Shown: in pieces, positions 47,714 to 55,674 of the stretch
How positions within the stretch are numbered: position 1 is the stretch's first letter
Layout: each line of letters starts with the position of its first letter
Origin: Acidobacteriota bacterium
GTDB lineage: Bacteria > Acidobacteriota > Vicinamibacteria > Vicinamibacterales > CAVVIG01
Length of the DNA stretch: 64,000 nucleotides
Assembly: GCA_003222395.1 (NCBI GenBank)
Contig: QHWB01000039.1
Coordinates: forward strand, 372,001-436,000
Reading direction: 5' to 3'
Notes under the pieces: generated by a model
The model's input: only the letters and a program-made list of their open reading frames with translations
Databases searched by the model: none
What the model was told of the DNA's origin: nothing
Position numbers and translations under genes: made by a program

Positions 47714-49417
47714 CTAACCCGTCACCGCACCCGTCGACGCGGACGACACCAGCTTCGCGTATTTCGCCAGCACGCCGGACGCATACCGGGGCCTCGGCGT
47801 CTTCCATTGGGCGAGGCGCTCCTGTACGACGTTATCGGCAACTTCGAGGTCGAGCCTTCGGTTCGTCACGTCGATGACGATCGTGTCGCCGTCGCGCACC
47901 GCCGCGATCGGGCCGCCGCGCGACGCTTCGGGCGCGATGTGGCCCACCATGAAGCCGCGCGTGGCGCCGGAGAATCGACCGTCGGTGACGAGGGCGACCG
48001 AATCGCCGAGCCCCGCGCCGACGATTGCGCCGGTCACGGCGAGCATCTCGCGCATCCCCGGGCCGCCGCTCGGTCCTTCGTAGCGAATGACGATGATGTC
48101 GCCCGCCTTGATCTGCTGATGCTGGACGGCATCGAACGCCGCTTCTTCGCTGTCGAAGACACGCGCGGCCCCGCGCTGCTGCAGTCGATCGGCGCCGGAA
48201 ATCTTCATCACCGCGCCCTCGGGCGCGAGGCTGCCGCGCAGAATGACGAGGCCGCCGGTCGGCTTCAGCGGACGAGCCACCGGTCGCACGACTTCCTGAC
48301 CCGGCGTCTCGACTGCCGCAGCGGCTTCTTCTGTGAGCGGGCGGCCCGTCACCGTCGGCGACTTGCCGTTAATCGCGCCCGCCTCGACGAGCCGCTTGGC
48401 CACCAGCGGACTCCCGCCGGCGGCATGCAGATCGGTCGCAACGAATCGTCCCGACGGTTTCAGGTCGGCGAGCAGCGGCGTGCGCGCGCTGATGCGATCG
48501 AAATCGGAGAGCGAGAGCTCGATGCCTGCTTCGTGCGCGATTGCGACGAGATGCAGGACGGCGTTGGTCGATCCGCCGGTCGTCGCGACCGACGCGATCG
48601 CGTTTTCGAGCGCCGAGCGCGTGATGATGTCGCGCGGGCGGAGATTCCTGCGGAGGAGATCCATGACGCGCTCACCGGCTGCGCGCGCGACGGCCTTCTT
48701 CTTCGGATCGTTGGCCGGCACGCTGCCGCTCCCGAGCGCGGCGATGCCGAGGAATTCGAGCGCGATCGCCATCGTGTTCGCGGTGAACTGGCCGCCGCAG
48801 GCGCCGGCGCCTGGACACGCCGCGTCCTCGAGCCGGCACAGATCGGCATCGCTGAGCGTGCCGGCGGCGTGCGCGCCGACCGCCTCGAACACGTCCTGGA
48901 TCGTGACGTTCTTCCCGTTCCACGCGCCGGGGGCGATCGATCCGCCGTAGAGCGCGACGCCCGGGATGTTCAGCCGCGCGAGCGCCATCGCCGCCGCCGG
49001 AATCGTCTTGTCGCAGCCGACGAGCACGACGAGACCGTCGAAGCCGTTGCCGCGCGCGACCAGCTCGATCGAGTCGGCGATGACTTCGCGGCTCACGAGC
49101 GAGGCGCGCATCCCTTCGGTACCCATCGTGATCCCGTCGGAGATCGAGACGGTGTTGAACTCCATCGGCGTGCCGCCGGCGCTGCGGACGCCCTCTTTCA
49201 CGTCGACGGCGAGATCGCGCAGGTGGTAGTTGCACGGACCGATCTCGATCCACGTGTTGGCGACACCGATGAGCGGCTTCTTGAGATCGGCGTCGGTGAA
49301 GCCGACGGCCTTCAGCATCGCGCGCGCGGGAGCGCGATGCGCGCCGGTGGTCAGCGGATTCCCACCCAACCGCGCAGAGTCCGCGCGGTTGGGGGCCGGG
49401 GTGAATCCGTCGCTCAC
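47714..49417 (-). CDS. ilvD: dihydroxy-acid dehydratase
   Basis: 567 residues, Fe-S dehydratase of the IlvD/Edd family. Cluster cysteines are in [11 protein letters not shown] and [16 protein letters not shown]; a third is expected near the N-terminus ([12 protein letters not shown]). It yields 2-keto acids for Val, Ile and Leu. Starts with GTG at 49417, overlapping the pheA stop as GTGA. The preceding frame to 49945 is the shadow of pheA. Confidence 0.97.
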   Translation of the reverse strand: MSDGFTPAPNRADSARLGGNPLTTGAHRAPARAMLKAVGFTDADLKKPLIGVANTWIEIGPCNYHLRDLAVDVKEGVRSAGGTPMEFNTVSISDGITMGTEGMRASLVSREVIADSIELVARGNGFDGLVVLVGCDKTIPAAAMALARLNIPGVALYGGSIAPGAWNGKNVTIQDVFEAVGAHAAGTLSDADLCRLEDAACPGAGACGGQFTANTMAIALEFLGIAALGSGSVPANDPKKKAVARAAGERVMDLLRRNLRPRDIITRSALENAIASVATTGGSTNAVLHLVAIAHEAGIELSLSDFDRISARTPLLADLKPSGRFVATDLHAAGGSPLVAKRLVEAGAINGKSPTVTGRPLTEEAAAAVETPGQEVVRPVARPLKPTGGLVILRGSLAPEGAVMKISGADRLQQRGAARVFDSEEAAFDAVQHQQIKAGDIIVIRYEGPSGGPGMREMLAVTGAIVGAGLGDSVALVTDGRFSGATRGFMVGHIAPEASRGGPIAAVRDGDTIVIDVTNRRLDLEVADNVVQERLAQWKTPRPRYASGVLAKYAKLVSSASTGAVTG

Positions 49418-50268
49418 GAAACCACCTCGAACGGATCGGGCAGCCAGCCTTCGTGCGATTTCCAGCTCGCGTACGAGCCGAGCGTCCGCAGCGTCGGCGC
49501 GAACTCGGCGAGGTGCGCCAGCGCGCGCGCGCACGGCAGGTCGTCGCGCGCCGCCGCCACGTCGGCGTAGAACAAATATTCCCAGGGACGTCCCGGAATC
49601 GGCCGCGACTCGAGCTTGGTGAGATCGACGCCGCGCAGCGCGAACACGCTCAGCGCCTTGAACAGCGACCCCGGCTCGTTCGGCACCGAGAAGACGATGG
49701 TCGTCTTGTCGGCGACGGCGTTCTTCAGCGGCCGCCGGCTGATGACGAGAAAGCGCGTGATGTTGTCGTCGTAGTCCTGGATCGACGAGGCGAGCGGCGT
49801 CAGGCCGAAGACCTCGCCGGCGCGCGCCGACGCGATCGCCGCGGCGTCGGGCTTGCCGGCGTCGGCCACCATCTTCGCGCTGCCCGCGGTGTCGTAGGTC
49901 GCGATGATCTCGACGCCGCTCAGCGTGCGCAGGAAGCGTTCGCACTGAGCGAGCCCCTGCGGGTGCGAGTACACACGCTTCAGGCCGCTGAGCGACGCGC
50001 CGGGAATCGCCAGCAGATGATGCACCACCGCGAGCTCGACCTCGGCGACGATCGGCAGCTCGTGCTGCAGCAGCAGGTCGTAGTTGCGATGGATGCTGCC
50101 GCCAATCGAGTTCTCGATCGGCAGCACGCCGTGCGTCGCCGGACCGGCGTCGACGGCGGCGAAGACTTCCTCGAAGCTATGGCACGGAATGAGGTTCGCC
50201 TCCAGGTCCACCCGTCTGGCCGCTGCTTCGCTGAACGCCCCCGGCTCGCCCTGATATGCGATCTTCAT
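49414..50268 (-). CDS. pheA: prephenate dehydratase
   Basis: 284 residues, monofunctional (no chorismate mutase domain). N-terminal PDT domain: [33 protein letters not shown] and [11 protein letters not shown]-terminal ACT domain: [20 protein letters not shown] then the ESRP motif that binds phenylalanine for feedback inhibition. The start ATG has GGGAGAG 7 bp upstream. It is the first structural gene after the attenuator, ahead of ilvD. Confidence 0.96.
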   Translation of the reverse strand: MKIAYQGEPGAFSEAAARRVDLEANLIPCHSFEEVFAAVDAGPATHGVLPIENSIGGSIHRNYDLLLQHELPIVAEVELAVVHHLLAIPGASLSGLKRVYSHPQGLAQCERFLRTLSGVEIIATYDTAGSAKMVADAGKPDAAAIASARAGEVFGLTPLASSIQDYDDNITRFLVISRRPLKNAVADKTTIVFSVPNEPGSLFKALSVFALRGVDLTKLESRPIPGRPWEYLFYADVAAARDDLPCARALAHLAEFAPTLRTLGSYASWKSHEGWLPDPFEVVS

Positions 50269-50290
50269 AACGTCTCTCCCGCGTCTCCGC

Positions 50291-50337
50291 CGCTCGGCTG
50301 AAAGCCTCGCGCCACAAGTTCGGCTGAAAGTCTCGGG
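50291..50337. repeat. degenerate REP-like arms between the attenuator and pheA
   Basis: Two direct copies of TCGGCTGAAAG(C/T)CTCG, with GCGCCAC between, are single-orientation remnants of the GTAGCGC family. They lie in the leader after the terminator. Confidence 0.6.
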
Positions 50338-50347
50338 ACCGTACATC

Positions 50348-50380
50348 AAAAAGGGCCATCATCTCTTGGATGATGGCCCT
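50348..50380 (-). terminator. intrinsic terminator of the pheA-ilv attenuator
   Basis: Minus strand: AGGGCCATCATC, loop CAAGA, then GATGATGGCCCT, is a perfect 12-bp stem whose last bases run directly into TTTTT. It lies 24 bp after the leader-peptide stop and 80 bp before pheA, so it can only be conditional. GGATGATG over the leader stop codon is complementary to CATCATCC in the 5' arm, giving an antiterminator. Confidence 0.85.
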
Positions 50381-50403
50381 GGTCTCACGCGTCCCTGGTG
50401 ACA

Positions 50404-50460
50404 TCATCCCCATCTATACGGGGGGCTAAAGACGACGATGGAGACGACAACCGCGATCAT
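50404..50460 (-). CDS. attenuator leader peptide, Val/Ile-rich (18 aa)
   Basis: ATG at 50460 to TGA at 50404 encodes MIAVVVSIVVFSPPYRWG: five Val and two Ile in the first ten residues, then single Phe, Tyr and Trp. The Val run precedes the antiterminator segment, so a ribosome stalled for Val-tRNA or Ile-tRNA would free it. The peptide itself is expected to have no function. There is almost no ribosome site; the predicted transcript starts only a few bases upstream. Confidence 0.75.
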   Translation of the reverse strand: MIAVVVSIVVFSPPYRWG

Positions 50461-50472
50461 CGGAACTCGAAG

Positions 50473-50502
50473 ATTAAACACCTCGGCCGGTCTAGTAGTC
50501 AA
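50473..50502 (-). promoter_or_regulatory. candidate promoter of the pheA-ilvDBNC operon
   Basis: TTGACT (50497-50502) and TTTAAT (50473-50478) are spaced 18 bp on the minus strand. Start expected near 50466, about 6 nt before the leader peptide ATG. A second, isolated TATAAT lies at 50521-50526 without a -35. Confidence 0.5.
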
Positions 50503-50530
50503 ATTGATAATCTTTACTAGATTATAAATT

Positions 50531-52546
50531 CTACTGCACCAAAGGCAGCTCGATGAAGCTCGCCTCGCCCGGACCATGATAGATCCGCTGGGTCGCCTTT
50601 CGGAAATCCTCCGGGCGCGCGAAGAAGATATTGCGTACGAAGGTTTGCGGGTTGCGGTCGTAGAGCGGGAACCAGCTCGATTGCACGTGCACCATCAGCC
50701 GGTGGCCGGGCAGAAACACGTGATTCGCCGTCGGCAGCGCGAACTTATAGAGGAGCGGCGTGTTCGGGGCGATCGCTTTCGCCGTTTCGAAACCTTCACG
50801 GTATCGGCCGCGCAGGATGTCGCCGGCGATCATGAGCTGGTAGCCGCCCATTGCCGGCTGCATGGCGACTTCGTCCGGATACACGTCGATCAGCTTCACG
50901 ACCCAATCCGAGTCGGTGCCGCTCGTCGACGCGACCAGATTCACGATCGGTTGCCCGCTGATCTTCACCGCTACGGCGAGGACATCCGAGGCGAATACCG
51001 CGACGTCCGGCCGGCCGGACGCCTCGCGCTGATCGTCCACGAGCCAGCGTGCCCAGAACGATCCGCCGGCCGGCTGAATCGGCCGCGAGCGGAACGGGAC
51101 CGGTTTCGCGGGATCTGAGACGTACTCGTCGAACGGCGCATCAGCCGCCGCGGGTGCCGTAAACCCCGCTTTCGAACCTGCGGTCAGGTACAGCGGTGTC
51201 GGTTTGATCGTGCAGCCGGTCGCGCACCCGGCCGGCCACGCCGGCAGCCGGCGCCATACGTTCGTGCCGGTCTCGTACACGGTCACCGGCGCCACGTCCA
51301 TCGGCGGCGCCGCATCCTTCAAATAATGATCGAGGAACGGCCGCAGGATCTCCTTCCGGAAGTACAAGGCCGTATCGCTGTTGAACTTCAGCGCGCCAAG
51401 CGTGCTGCCGTCGTAGATTTCCTGACCGTGATGCCATGGCCCCATCACGAGAAACACCTTGTCGTTGCCTGTGTCTTTCGGCTCGATGGCTTTGTAGACG
51501 GCCGGCGCACCGTAGATGTCCTCCTGATCCCAGAGGCTGTGCACGAGCATGACGGGCACTGTGAGCGGCTGCGCCGCGAGAATCCGGTCCACCGCCTGGT
51601 CGCGCCAGAACGCGTCGTACGCCGGATGCTCGAGCAGCTTCTGCCAGAACCCAATCTGCTCGAGGCCGTGCCTGCGCCCGAGCTCGCCGGCCGATCCGCT
51701 CTCCATGTACAAGTCGTAGTCGTCGTGATAGCCGGTCCACCACTTCGCGTCGTTCTCGCGCGTCGCTTCCTGCTCGTAGATGTAGGGCATCATCTGCTGC
51801 CGGAACGCGCCGTTGTGGAACCAGTCGTCGCCCATCCAGCCGTCGACCATCGGGTTCATCGGCACGGACACTTTGAGCGCGGGATGCGGGTTGACGAGCG
51901 CCATCAGCGGCAGGAACCCGTCGTACGAGATGCCGAGGATGCCGACGTTGCCGTTGGTTTCCGGCACGCTCCGCACGAGCCATTCGATCGTGTCGTACGT
52001 GTCGGTCGCGTGATCGACCGGCGTCGGATTCTGCGGTCCGTGCAGCGGCCGGTTCATCACGTAGTCGCCTTCCGATCCGTACTTGCCGCGGATGTCCTCG
52101 ACGACGCGGATGTAGCCGCCCTCGACGATCACGTCGGACGCGTTGTCATACCCGTCGAGGATGGGACCGAGATGCGCGCTCTGCGCGTGGCTCGTCAGCT
52201 CCGTGGCGTTGTACGGAGTGCGCGTGAGAAGAATGGGAGCGGACTTTTTTCCCAGGGCTCCTTTCGGCACGAGGATGACGGCGTGGAGCTTCACCCCGTC
52301 GCGCATCGGAATCCTCACGTCGCGGCGCTCGTAGTCGAACGCGTCGGTCACCGGCGTGAACAGCCGCGGCGTCTCGCTCGGCAGCTGCGGATACTGCGCC
52401 GTCTGCGCAAGCAGCGGCACGACGACGACGGTCGCGACCAGCAGTCGCTCGGCTAAAGCCTTCGCGCTACACAAAGCCGTCGCGCTACACCAGGCCTTCG
52501 GCCTCCACAGCGTCTTCGGCCTCCACGGACTCGTCGCGCTCCACAT
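50531..52546 (-). CDS. exported X-Pro dipeptidyl-peptidase S15 / CocE-NonD family hydrolase
   Basis: 671 residues. Alpha/beta-hydrolase with Ser in GILGISYDGFLPLMA, Asp in HSLWDQEDIYG and His in GPWHHGQE, followed by the C-terminal jelly-roll (about 450-670, VYETGTNVWRRLPAWPAG). The family hydrolyses N-terminal Xaa-Pro, ester or acyl bonds. The ATG at 52546 is 2 bp after the dcd stop with GAGG upstream. Residues 2-35 (repeated RPK and CSA units) come from REP-like repeats placed ahead of the hydrophobic signal LLVATVVVVPLLAQ. Confidence 0.9.
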   Translation of the reverse strand: MWSATSPWRPKTLWRPKAWCSATALCSAKALAERLLVATVVVVPLLAQTAQYPQLPSETPRLFTPVTDAFDYERRDVRIPMRDGVKLHAVILVPKGALGKKSAPILLTRTPYNATELTSHAQSAHLGPILDGYDNASDVIVEGGYIRVVEDIRGKYGSEGDYVMNRPLHGPQNPTPVDHATDTYDTIEWLVRSVPETNGNVGILGISYDGFLPLMALVNPHPALKVSVPMNPMVDGWMGDDWFHNGAFRQQMMPYIYEQEATRENDAKWWTGYHDDYDLYMESGSAGELGRRHGLEQIGFWQKLLEHPAYDAFWRDQAVDRILAAQPLTVPVMLVHSLWDQEDIYGAPAVYKAIEPKDTGNDKVFLVMGPWHHGQEIYDGSTLGALKFNSDTALYFRKEILRPFLDHYLKDAAPPMDVAPVTVYETGTNVWRRLPAWPAGCATGCTIKPTPLYLTAGSKAGFTAPAAADAPFDEYVSDPAKPVPFRSRPIQPAGGSFWARWLVDDQREASGRPDVAVFASDVLAVAVKISGQPIVNLVASTSGTDSDWVVKLIDVYPDEVAMQPAMGGYQLMIAGDILRGRYREGFETAKAIAPNTPLLYKFALPTANHVFLPGHRLMVHVQSSWFPLYDRNPQTFVRNIFFARPEDFRKATQRIYHGPGEASFIELPLVQ
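52445..52543. repeat. REP-like repeat array within the 5' end of the S15 peptidase gene
   Basis: Contains GCTCGGCTAAAGCCTTCGCG, CTACAC, GTCGCGCTACACCAGGCC, TTCGGCCTCCACAG and a second TTCGGCCTCCACGG: several half-copies of the GTAGCGC family in tandem, all translated. Confidence 0.7.
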
Positions 52547-52548
52547 GA

Positions 52549-53103
52549 TCAAAGCCTCGGCAGCGTCACGCCGCGCTGCGCCTGATATTTCCCTTTCTTG
52601 TCCTTGTAGGAGACGGCGCACACCTCGTCGCTCTGGAAGAACAGCACCTGCGCGATCCCCTCGTTGGCGTAGATCTTCGCCGGCAGCGGCGTCGTGTTCG
52701 AGATCTCGATCGTCACGTGCCCCTCCCATTCGGGCTCGAACGGCGTGACGTTGACGATGATGCCGCAGCGCGCGTAGGTGGACTTGCCGAGGCAGATGGT
52801 GAGGATGTCGCGCGGAATGCGGAAGTACTCGATCGTGCTGGCGAGCGCGAACGAGTTCGGAGGAATGATGCAGACGTCCGCCTTGATGTCGACGAACGAT
52901 TTGGGATCGAAGTTCTTCGGGTCGACGATGGCGTTGAAGACGTTGCTGAACACTTTGAACTCGTCGCCGACGCGCACGTCGTAGCCGTACGACGACAGGC
53001 CGTACGAGATGACGCCGGTGCGCACCTGATCGTCTACGAACGGCTCGATCATCTTCTGCTCCAGCGCCATGCGCTTGATCCAGTGGTCAGGTTTGATTGA
53101 CAC
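52549..53103 (-). CDS. dcd: dCTP deaminase
   Basis: 184 residues. Trimeric dUTPase-fold deaminase: [31 protein letters not shown] with the catalytic Glu region ([17 protein letters not shown]). It makes dUTP from dCTP for thymidylate synthesis. Starts with GTG at 53103, 3 bp after the DUF2905 stop. Confidence 0.95.
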   Translation of the reverse strand: MSIKPDHWIKRMALEQKMIEPFVDDQVRTGVISYGLSSYGYDVRVGDEFKVFSNVFNAIVDPKNFDPKSFVDIKADVCIIPPNSFALASTIEYFRIPRDILTICLGKSTYARCGIIVNVTPFEPEWEGHVTIEISNTTPLPAKIYANEGIAQVLFFQSDEVCAVSYKDKKGKYQAQRGVTLPRL

Positions 53104-53106
53104 AGC

Positions 53107-53301
53107 TCACCGTCTGAAAAGCGCCAGAAGGAGCGTAAGGATGATACTCAACAGGATCGACGTCGCGAGCGGGAAGTAGAACGAGAAGCTCCCGCGTTTC
53201 ACGTAGAAGTCGCCAGGCAGCCGGAAGAACGGCACGCCGAGCATCATCAGGAGGCCGAGGCCCGAGATGACCAGACCGATCACAACGAGCGTCTTGCCCA
53301 T
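53107..53301 (-). CDS. DUF2905 family small membrane protein
   Basis: 64 residues, two membrane segments (VVIGLVISGLGLLMML; FPLATSILLSIILTLLLALF) around the conserved GRLPGD-type turn FFRLPGDFYVKRGSFSFYFP, the DUF2905 signature. Function unknown. The ATG follows AAAGGACACAAAGG; the first AAAGGA is well spaced. Confidence 0.9.
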   Translation of the reverse strand: MGKTLVVIGLVISGLGLLMMLGVPFFRLPGDFYVKRGSFSFYFPLATSILLSIILTLLLALFRR

Positions 53302-53339
53302 CCTTTGTGTCCTTTGTGTCGTTCGTGTCGAATGAAGGT

Positions 53340-53756
53340 TCAAACGAGATCGATGCCGGGAAAGAAGTATCCAATCTCGTACGCCGCCGTGTCGGGCGCA
53401 TCGGATCCATGCGTCGCGTTGCGCTCGATCGACTCCGCGAACTCCTTGCGGAGCGTGCCGGCATCCGCCTTGGCTGGGTCGGTCGCACCCATCAGCATGC
53501 GCCACTTCTTGATTGCGTCGGCCGATTCGAGCACCATAACGATTGCGGGACCCGACGACATGAACGACGTCAGACTAGCGAAGAACGGCCGTTCTCGATG
53601 CACCGCGTAGAAGCCTTCCGCCTGCTTCCTGGTCAATTCGACCCGCCGCATGGCACGAATCTGGAATTGCGCTTCCTCGATGCGTTGAATGATCGTGCCG
53701 GTCAGCCGTCTCGCAACGGCATCGGGTTTGATGATCGCCAACGTTCGTTCGGTCAT
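53340..53756 (-). CDS. ndk: nucleoside diphosphate kinase
   Basis: 138 residues with [16 protein letters not shown] at the start and the active-site His in NATHGSD. Balances NTP/dNTP pools, fitting its place beside dcd. A TATAAT at 53763-53768 lies only 7 bp upstream of the ATG, so the transcript may be nearly leaderless, or the real -10 serves another start. Confidence 0.96.
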   Translation of the reverse strand: MTERTLAIIKPDAVARRLTGTIIQRIEEAQFQIRAMRRVELTRKQAEGFYAVHRERPFFASLTSFMSSGPAIVMVLESADAIKKWRMLMGATDPAKADAGTLRKEFAESIERNATHGSDAPDTAAYEIGYFFPGIDLV

Positions 53757-53794
53757 CCGCCGATTATACAAACTCAGCCCTAGGGAGAAGGCCC

Positions 53795-53986
53795 GTGACA
53801 GCGATGGCAGACAAGCAGCAAGGCGACCCCGACGTCCACAAGGGCGCGATCGAAGGCGATCGTCCCGACGACGAGCAACTCGGCAATCCGCACGGCGACG
53901 GCATCAACGACGACGGACTGCCTGACGATCCCCTTGCGATCGCCGAAGACGAAATAGGCGCGAACGAGGATCAGACACAGGGCTGA
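53795..53986 (+). CDS. small acidic hydrophilic protein
   Basis: 61-63 residues starting at GTG 53795 ([20 protein letters not shown]) or ATG 53804. Rich in Asp, Glu, Asn, Gly and Gln, with no hydrophobic segment: probably cytosolic and disordered. AGGGAG lies 7 bp ahead of the GTG. Codon bias matches real genes. Divergent from ndk. Not recognised. Confidence 0.55.
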   Translation: MTAMADKQQGDPDVHKGAIEGDRPDDEQLGNPHGDGINDDGLPDDPLAIAEDEIGANEDQTQG

Positions 53987-54033
53987 AGCGGATCGTCGCC
54001 GGCGCCGATGGTCGCCGGCTCGCGGAGACTCGC

Positions 54034-54930
54034 ATGACACGATCGATCGTATTGGCGACGCTCGTCGCGTTCGGCGGACTGACGGTTGGCATAGCGCAAG
54101 AGTTCCGGCCGGTGCGCCCGCCGCTGCCGGACGCCGTCAAGATCAAAGACAACCTGTACGTGATCGGGGCGTCGACGCCGGGTAACGACTTCACCGGCGG
54201 CAACACCGTCATCCTCGTCACCGACTCCGGCGTCGTCCTCGTCGACACGAAGCTCTCGGGGTACGGAGCGGTGATTCTCCAGAAGGTGAAGAAGGTCACC
54301 GACAAGCCGGTCACGACAATCATCAACACGCACACGCACGGCGATCACGTCGGCAGCAACGAAGGATTTCCGGGGAGCGTCGACATCGTCGCTCAGGAAA
54401 ACACCAAAGCCAACATGGCGAAGATGACGGCGTTCCAGGGCGCGAACGCGTCGTTCCTGCCGAAGCGGACCTTCAAGGACAAGCTGACGATCGGCAGCGG
54501 CAACAATCGCGTTGATCTCTATTACTTCGGCCCCGGACACACCAACGGCGACGCGTTCGTCGTCTTTCCGTCTGTGCGCGTGCTGCAGACGGGCGACATG
54601 TTCGCGTGGCGCGATGCGCCGGTCATCGATCGCACTCAAGGCGCCAGCGGCGTGGAGTTTCCGAAGACGCTCGCGAAAGCGCTGGCGGCAATCAAGGACG
54701 TCGACGTCGTGATTCCAGGCCACAGTCCGGCGACGACGCTGAAAGATCTCGCGCAGTATCAGAAGTTCACCGCCGACTTCGTCTCCGCCGTCCAGTCGGC
54801 GATCAAAGCCGGAAAGAGCGCTGAAGAGGCCGCGAAGACGATCGACTTGACGGCGAAGTATCCGGGCTACACGAAGGAGCGCTACGCGCCTGCGATCGCG
54901 GCTCTATACGAGGAGCTCAAGAAGTCATAA
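54034..54930 (+). CDS. exported metallo-beta-lactamase-fold hydrolase
   Basis: 298 residues. Signal peptide (MTRSIVLATLVAFGGLTVGI). The MBL fold has the metal site HTHGDHVG, further ligands in FGPGHTNGD and IPGHSP. It resembles the periplasmic MBL proteins near class B3 and quinoprotein-relay types; beta-lactam hydrolysis should not be assumed. CGGAG lies upstream of the ATG. Confidence 0.9.
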   Translation: MTRSIVLATLVAFGGLTVGIAQEFRPVRPPLPDAVKIKDNLYVIGASTPGNDFTGGNTVILVTDSGVVLVDTKLSGYGAVILQKVKKVTDKPVTTIINTHTHGDHVGSNEGFPGSVDIVAQENTKANMAKMTAFQGANASFLPKRTFKDKLTIGSGNNRVDLYYFGPGHTNGDAFVVFPSVRVLQTGDMFAWRDAPVIDRTQGASGVEFPKTLAKALAAIKDVDVVIPGHSPATTLKDLAQYQKFTADFVSAVQSAIKAGKSAEEAAKTIDLTAKYPGYTKERYAPAIAALYEELKKS

Positions 54931-54958
54931 CCCCCACGAAGGGGGAAAAAGCCGAGCA

Positions 54959-55053
54959 ACCCCCACCGATGGGCCATTCCGCCCATGATCCTCCTGCCGT
55001 AACCTTCACAGCGTTCCGAACCCCTGAGCAATCCGTTTCGACGGGAGCGACAT
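54959..55053 (+). promoter_or_regulatory. conserved upstream element, copy 1
   Basis: ACCCCCAC, GCCATTCCGCCC and CCTCCT occur in the same order and spacing here and at 62964-63055, about 93 bp before each acidic-protein GTG. In this copy ATGGGC-CATTCC-GCCCAT forms a 6-bp stem. Surrounding bases have diverged, so the shared blocks suggest an operator or structured leader. A CCCCC-ACGAA-GGGGG hairpin precedes it at 54930-54946. Confidence 0.5.
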
Positions 55054-55434
55054 GTGACAGGCACGGCCCTGAAGAGGACCTTCGGGCTTCGATTACTCTC
55101 GTTGCTGCCGGCGCTGGTCGTGGGAGGCGTCGTCCTCCTCGCGGCGCCGCCGGTCCCGGGGGACGGTGCCGTCTTCAGCCTCGCGTCTCTCCATCTTCAG
55201 GACTTTCGCAGCGCCGCATCGGACGACGGTCTCTGGTCGATTGCCGTCAAGGACAACGATCCGGATTCACCCGACGACGACGACAGCGACGACAGTCCTG
55301 ACGCGCTGATGATTGCGGCAGCGCCGGTCGTCACCGATTCGGCGCACGAACACGAAACAGCACATGCACCTTTCGTCGAATCTCCAATTCAGCGCGCGTC
55401 GGATCATCACGCGCTGCGCGCTCCGCCTCAGTAG
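55054..55434 (+). CDS. exported Asp-rich small protein, copy 1
   Basis: 126 residues starting at GTG (GGGAG about 7 bp upstream). The N-terminal hydrophobic stretch LLSLLPALVVGGVVLLAAP is a signal or anchor. One acidic module follows: WSIAVKDNDPDSPDDDDSDD then SPDALMIAAAP, and a C-terminal tail IQRASDHHALRAPPQ. The paralogue at 63056 shares the start (AAGAGGACC codons), the module and the tail. Asp runs suggest calcium or other cation binding; this is inference. No known family recognised. Confidence 0.75.
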   Translation: MTGTALKRTFGLRLLSLLPALVVGGVVLLAAPPVPGDGAVFSLASLHLQDFRSAASDDGLWSIAVKDNDPDSPDDDDSDDSPDALMIAAAPVVTDSAHEHETAHAPFVESPIQRASDHHALRAPPQ

Positions 55435-55674
55435 TTCCCGCTTCACGCAATCAGTCCGTACTCAGCGCTAGCTCTGTAACCGAGCCTCACGTATCGGCCG
55501 TGCCCTGAAGCGCCGCGTCGCTGCAGGCGTGTCGGTCGACGTGTGCTCGTCGTGCGTGCTTTCGCAACGGAGTTCTGTCGGCAATTGAAAAGAGAGGAGT
55601 CGATGACGCGATCCGATCAGCTCAGTGAGGGGTGTTTCCCGGCGGCAATGCGAATTTTCGGTTGGAGGAAAACC
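55435..55674 (+). repeat. duplicated intergenic segment before the giant protein, copy 1
   Basis: 240 bp between the acidic protein and the giant protein start. It shares with 63713-63941 the blocks TAGTTCC, GGTCGACGTGTG, TCGGCAA.TGAAAAGAGAGGAGTC.ATG and GGAGG...ATGAG. No gene of its own is apparent. Confidence 0.65.

Noticed and set aside
54034-54930. calling the MBL-fold protein an antibiotic-resistance beta-lactamase
   Set aside because: The HxHxDH motif is shared by a broad hydrolase superfamily, and the context gives no sign of beta-lactam function.
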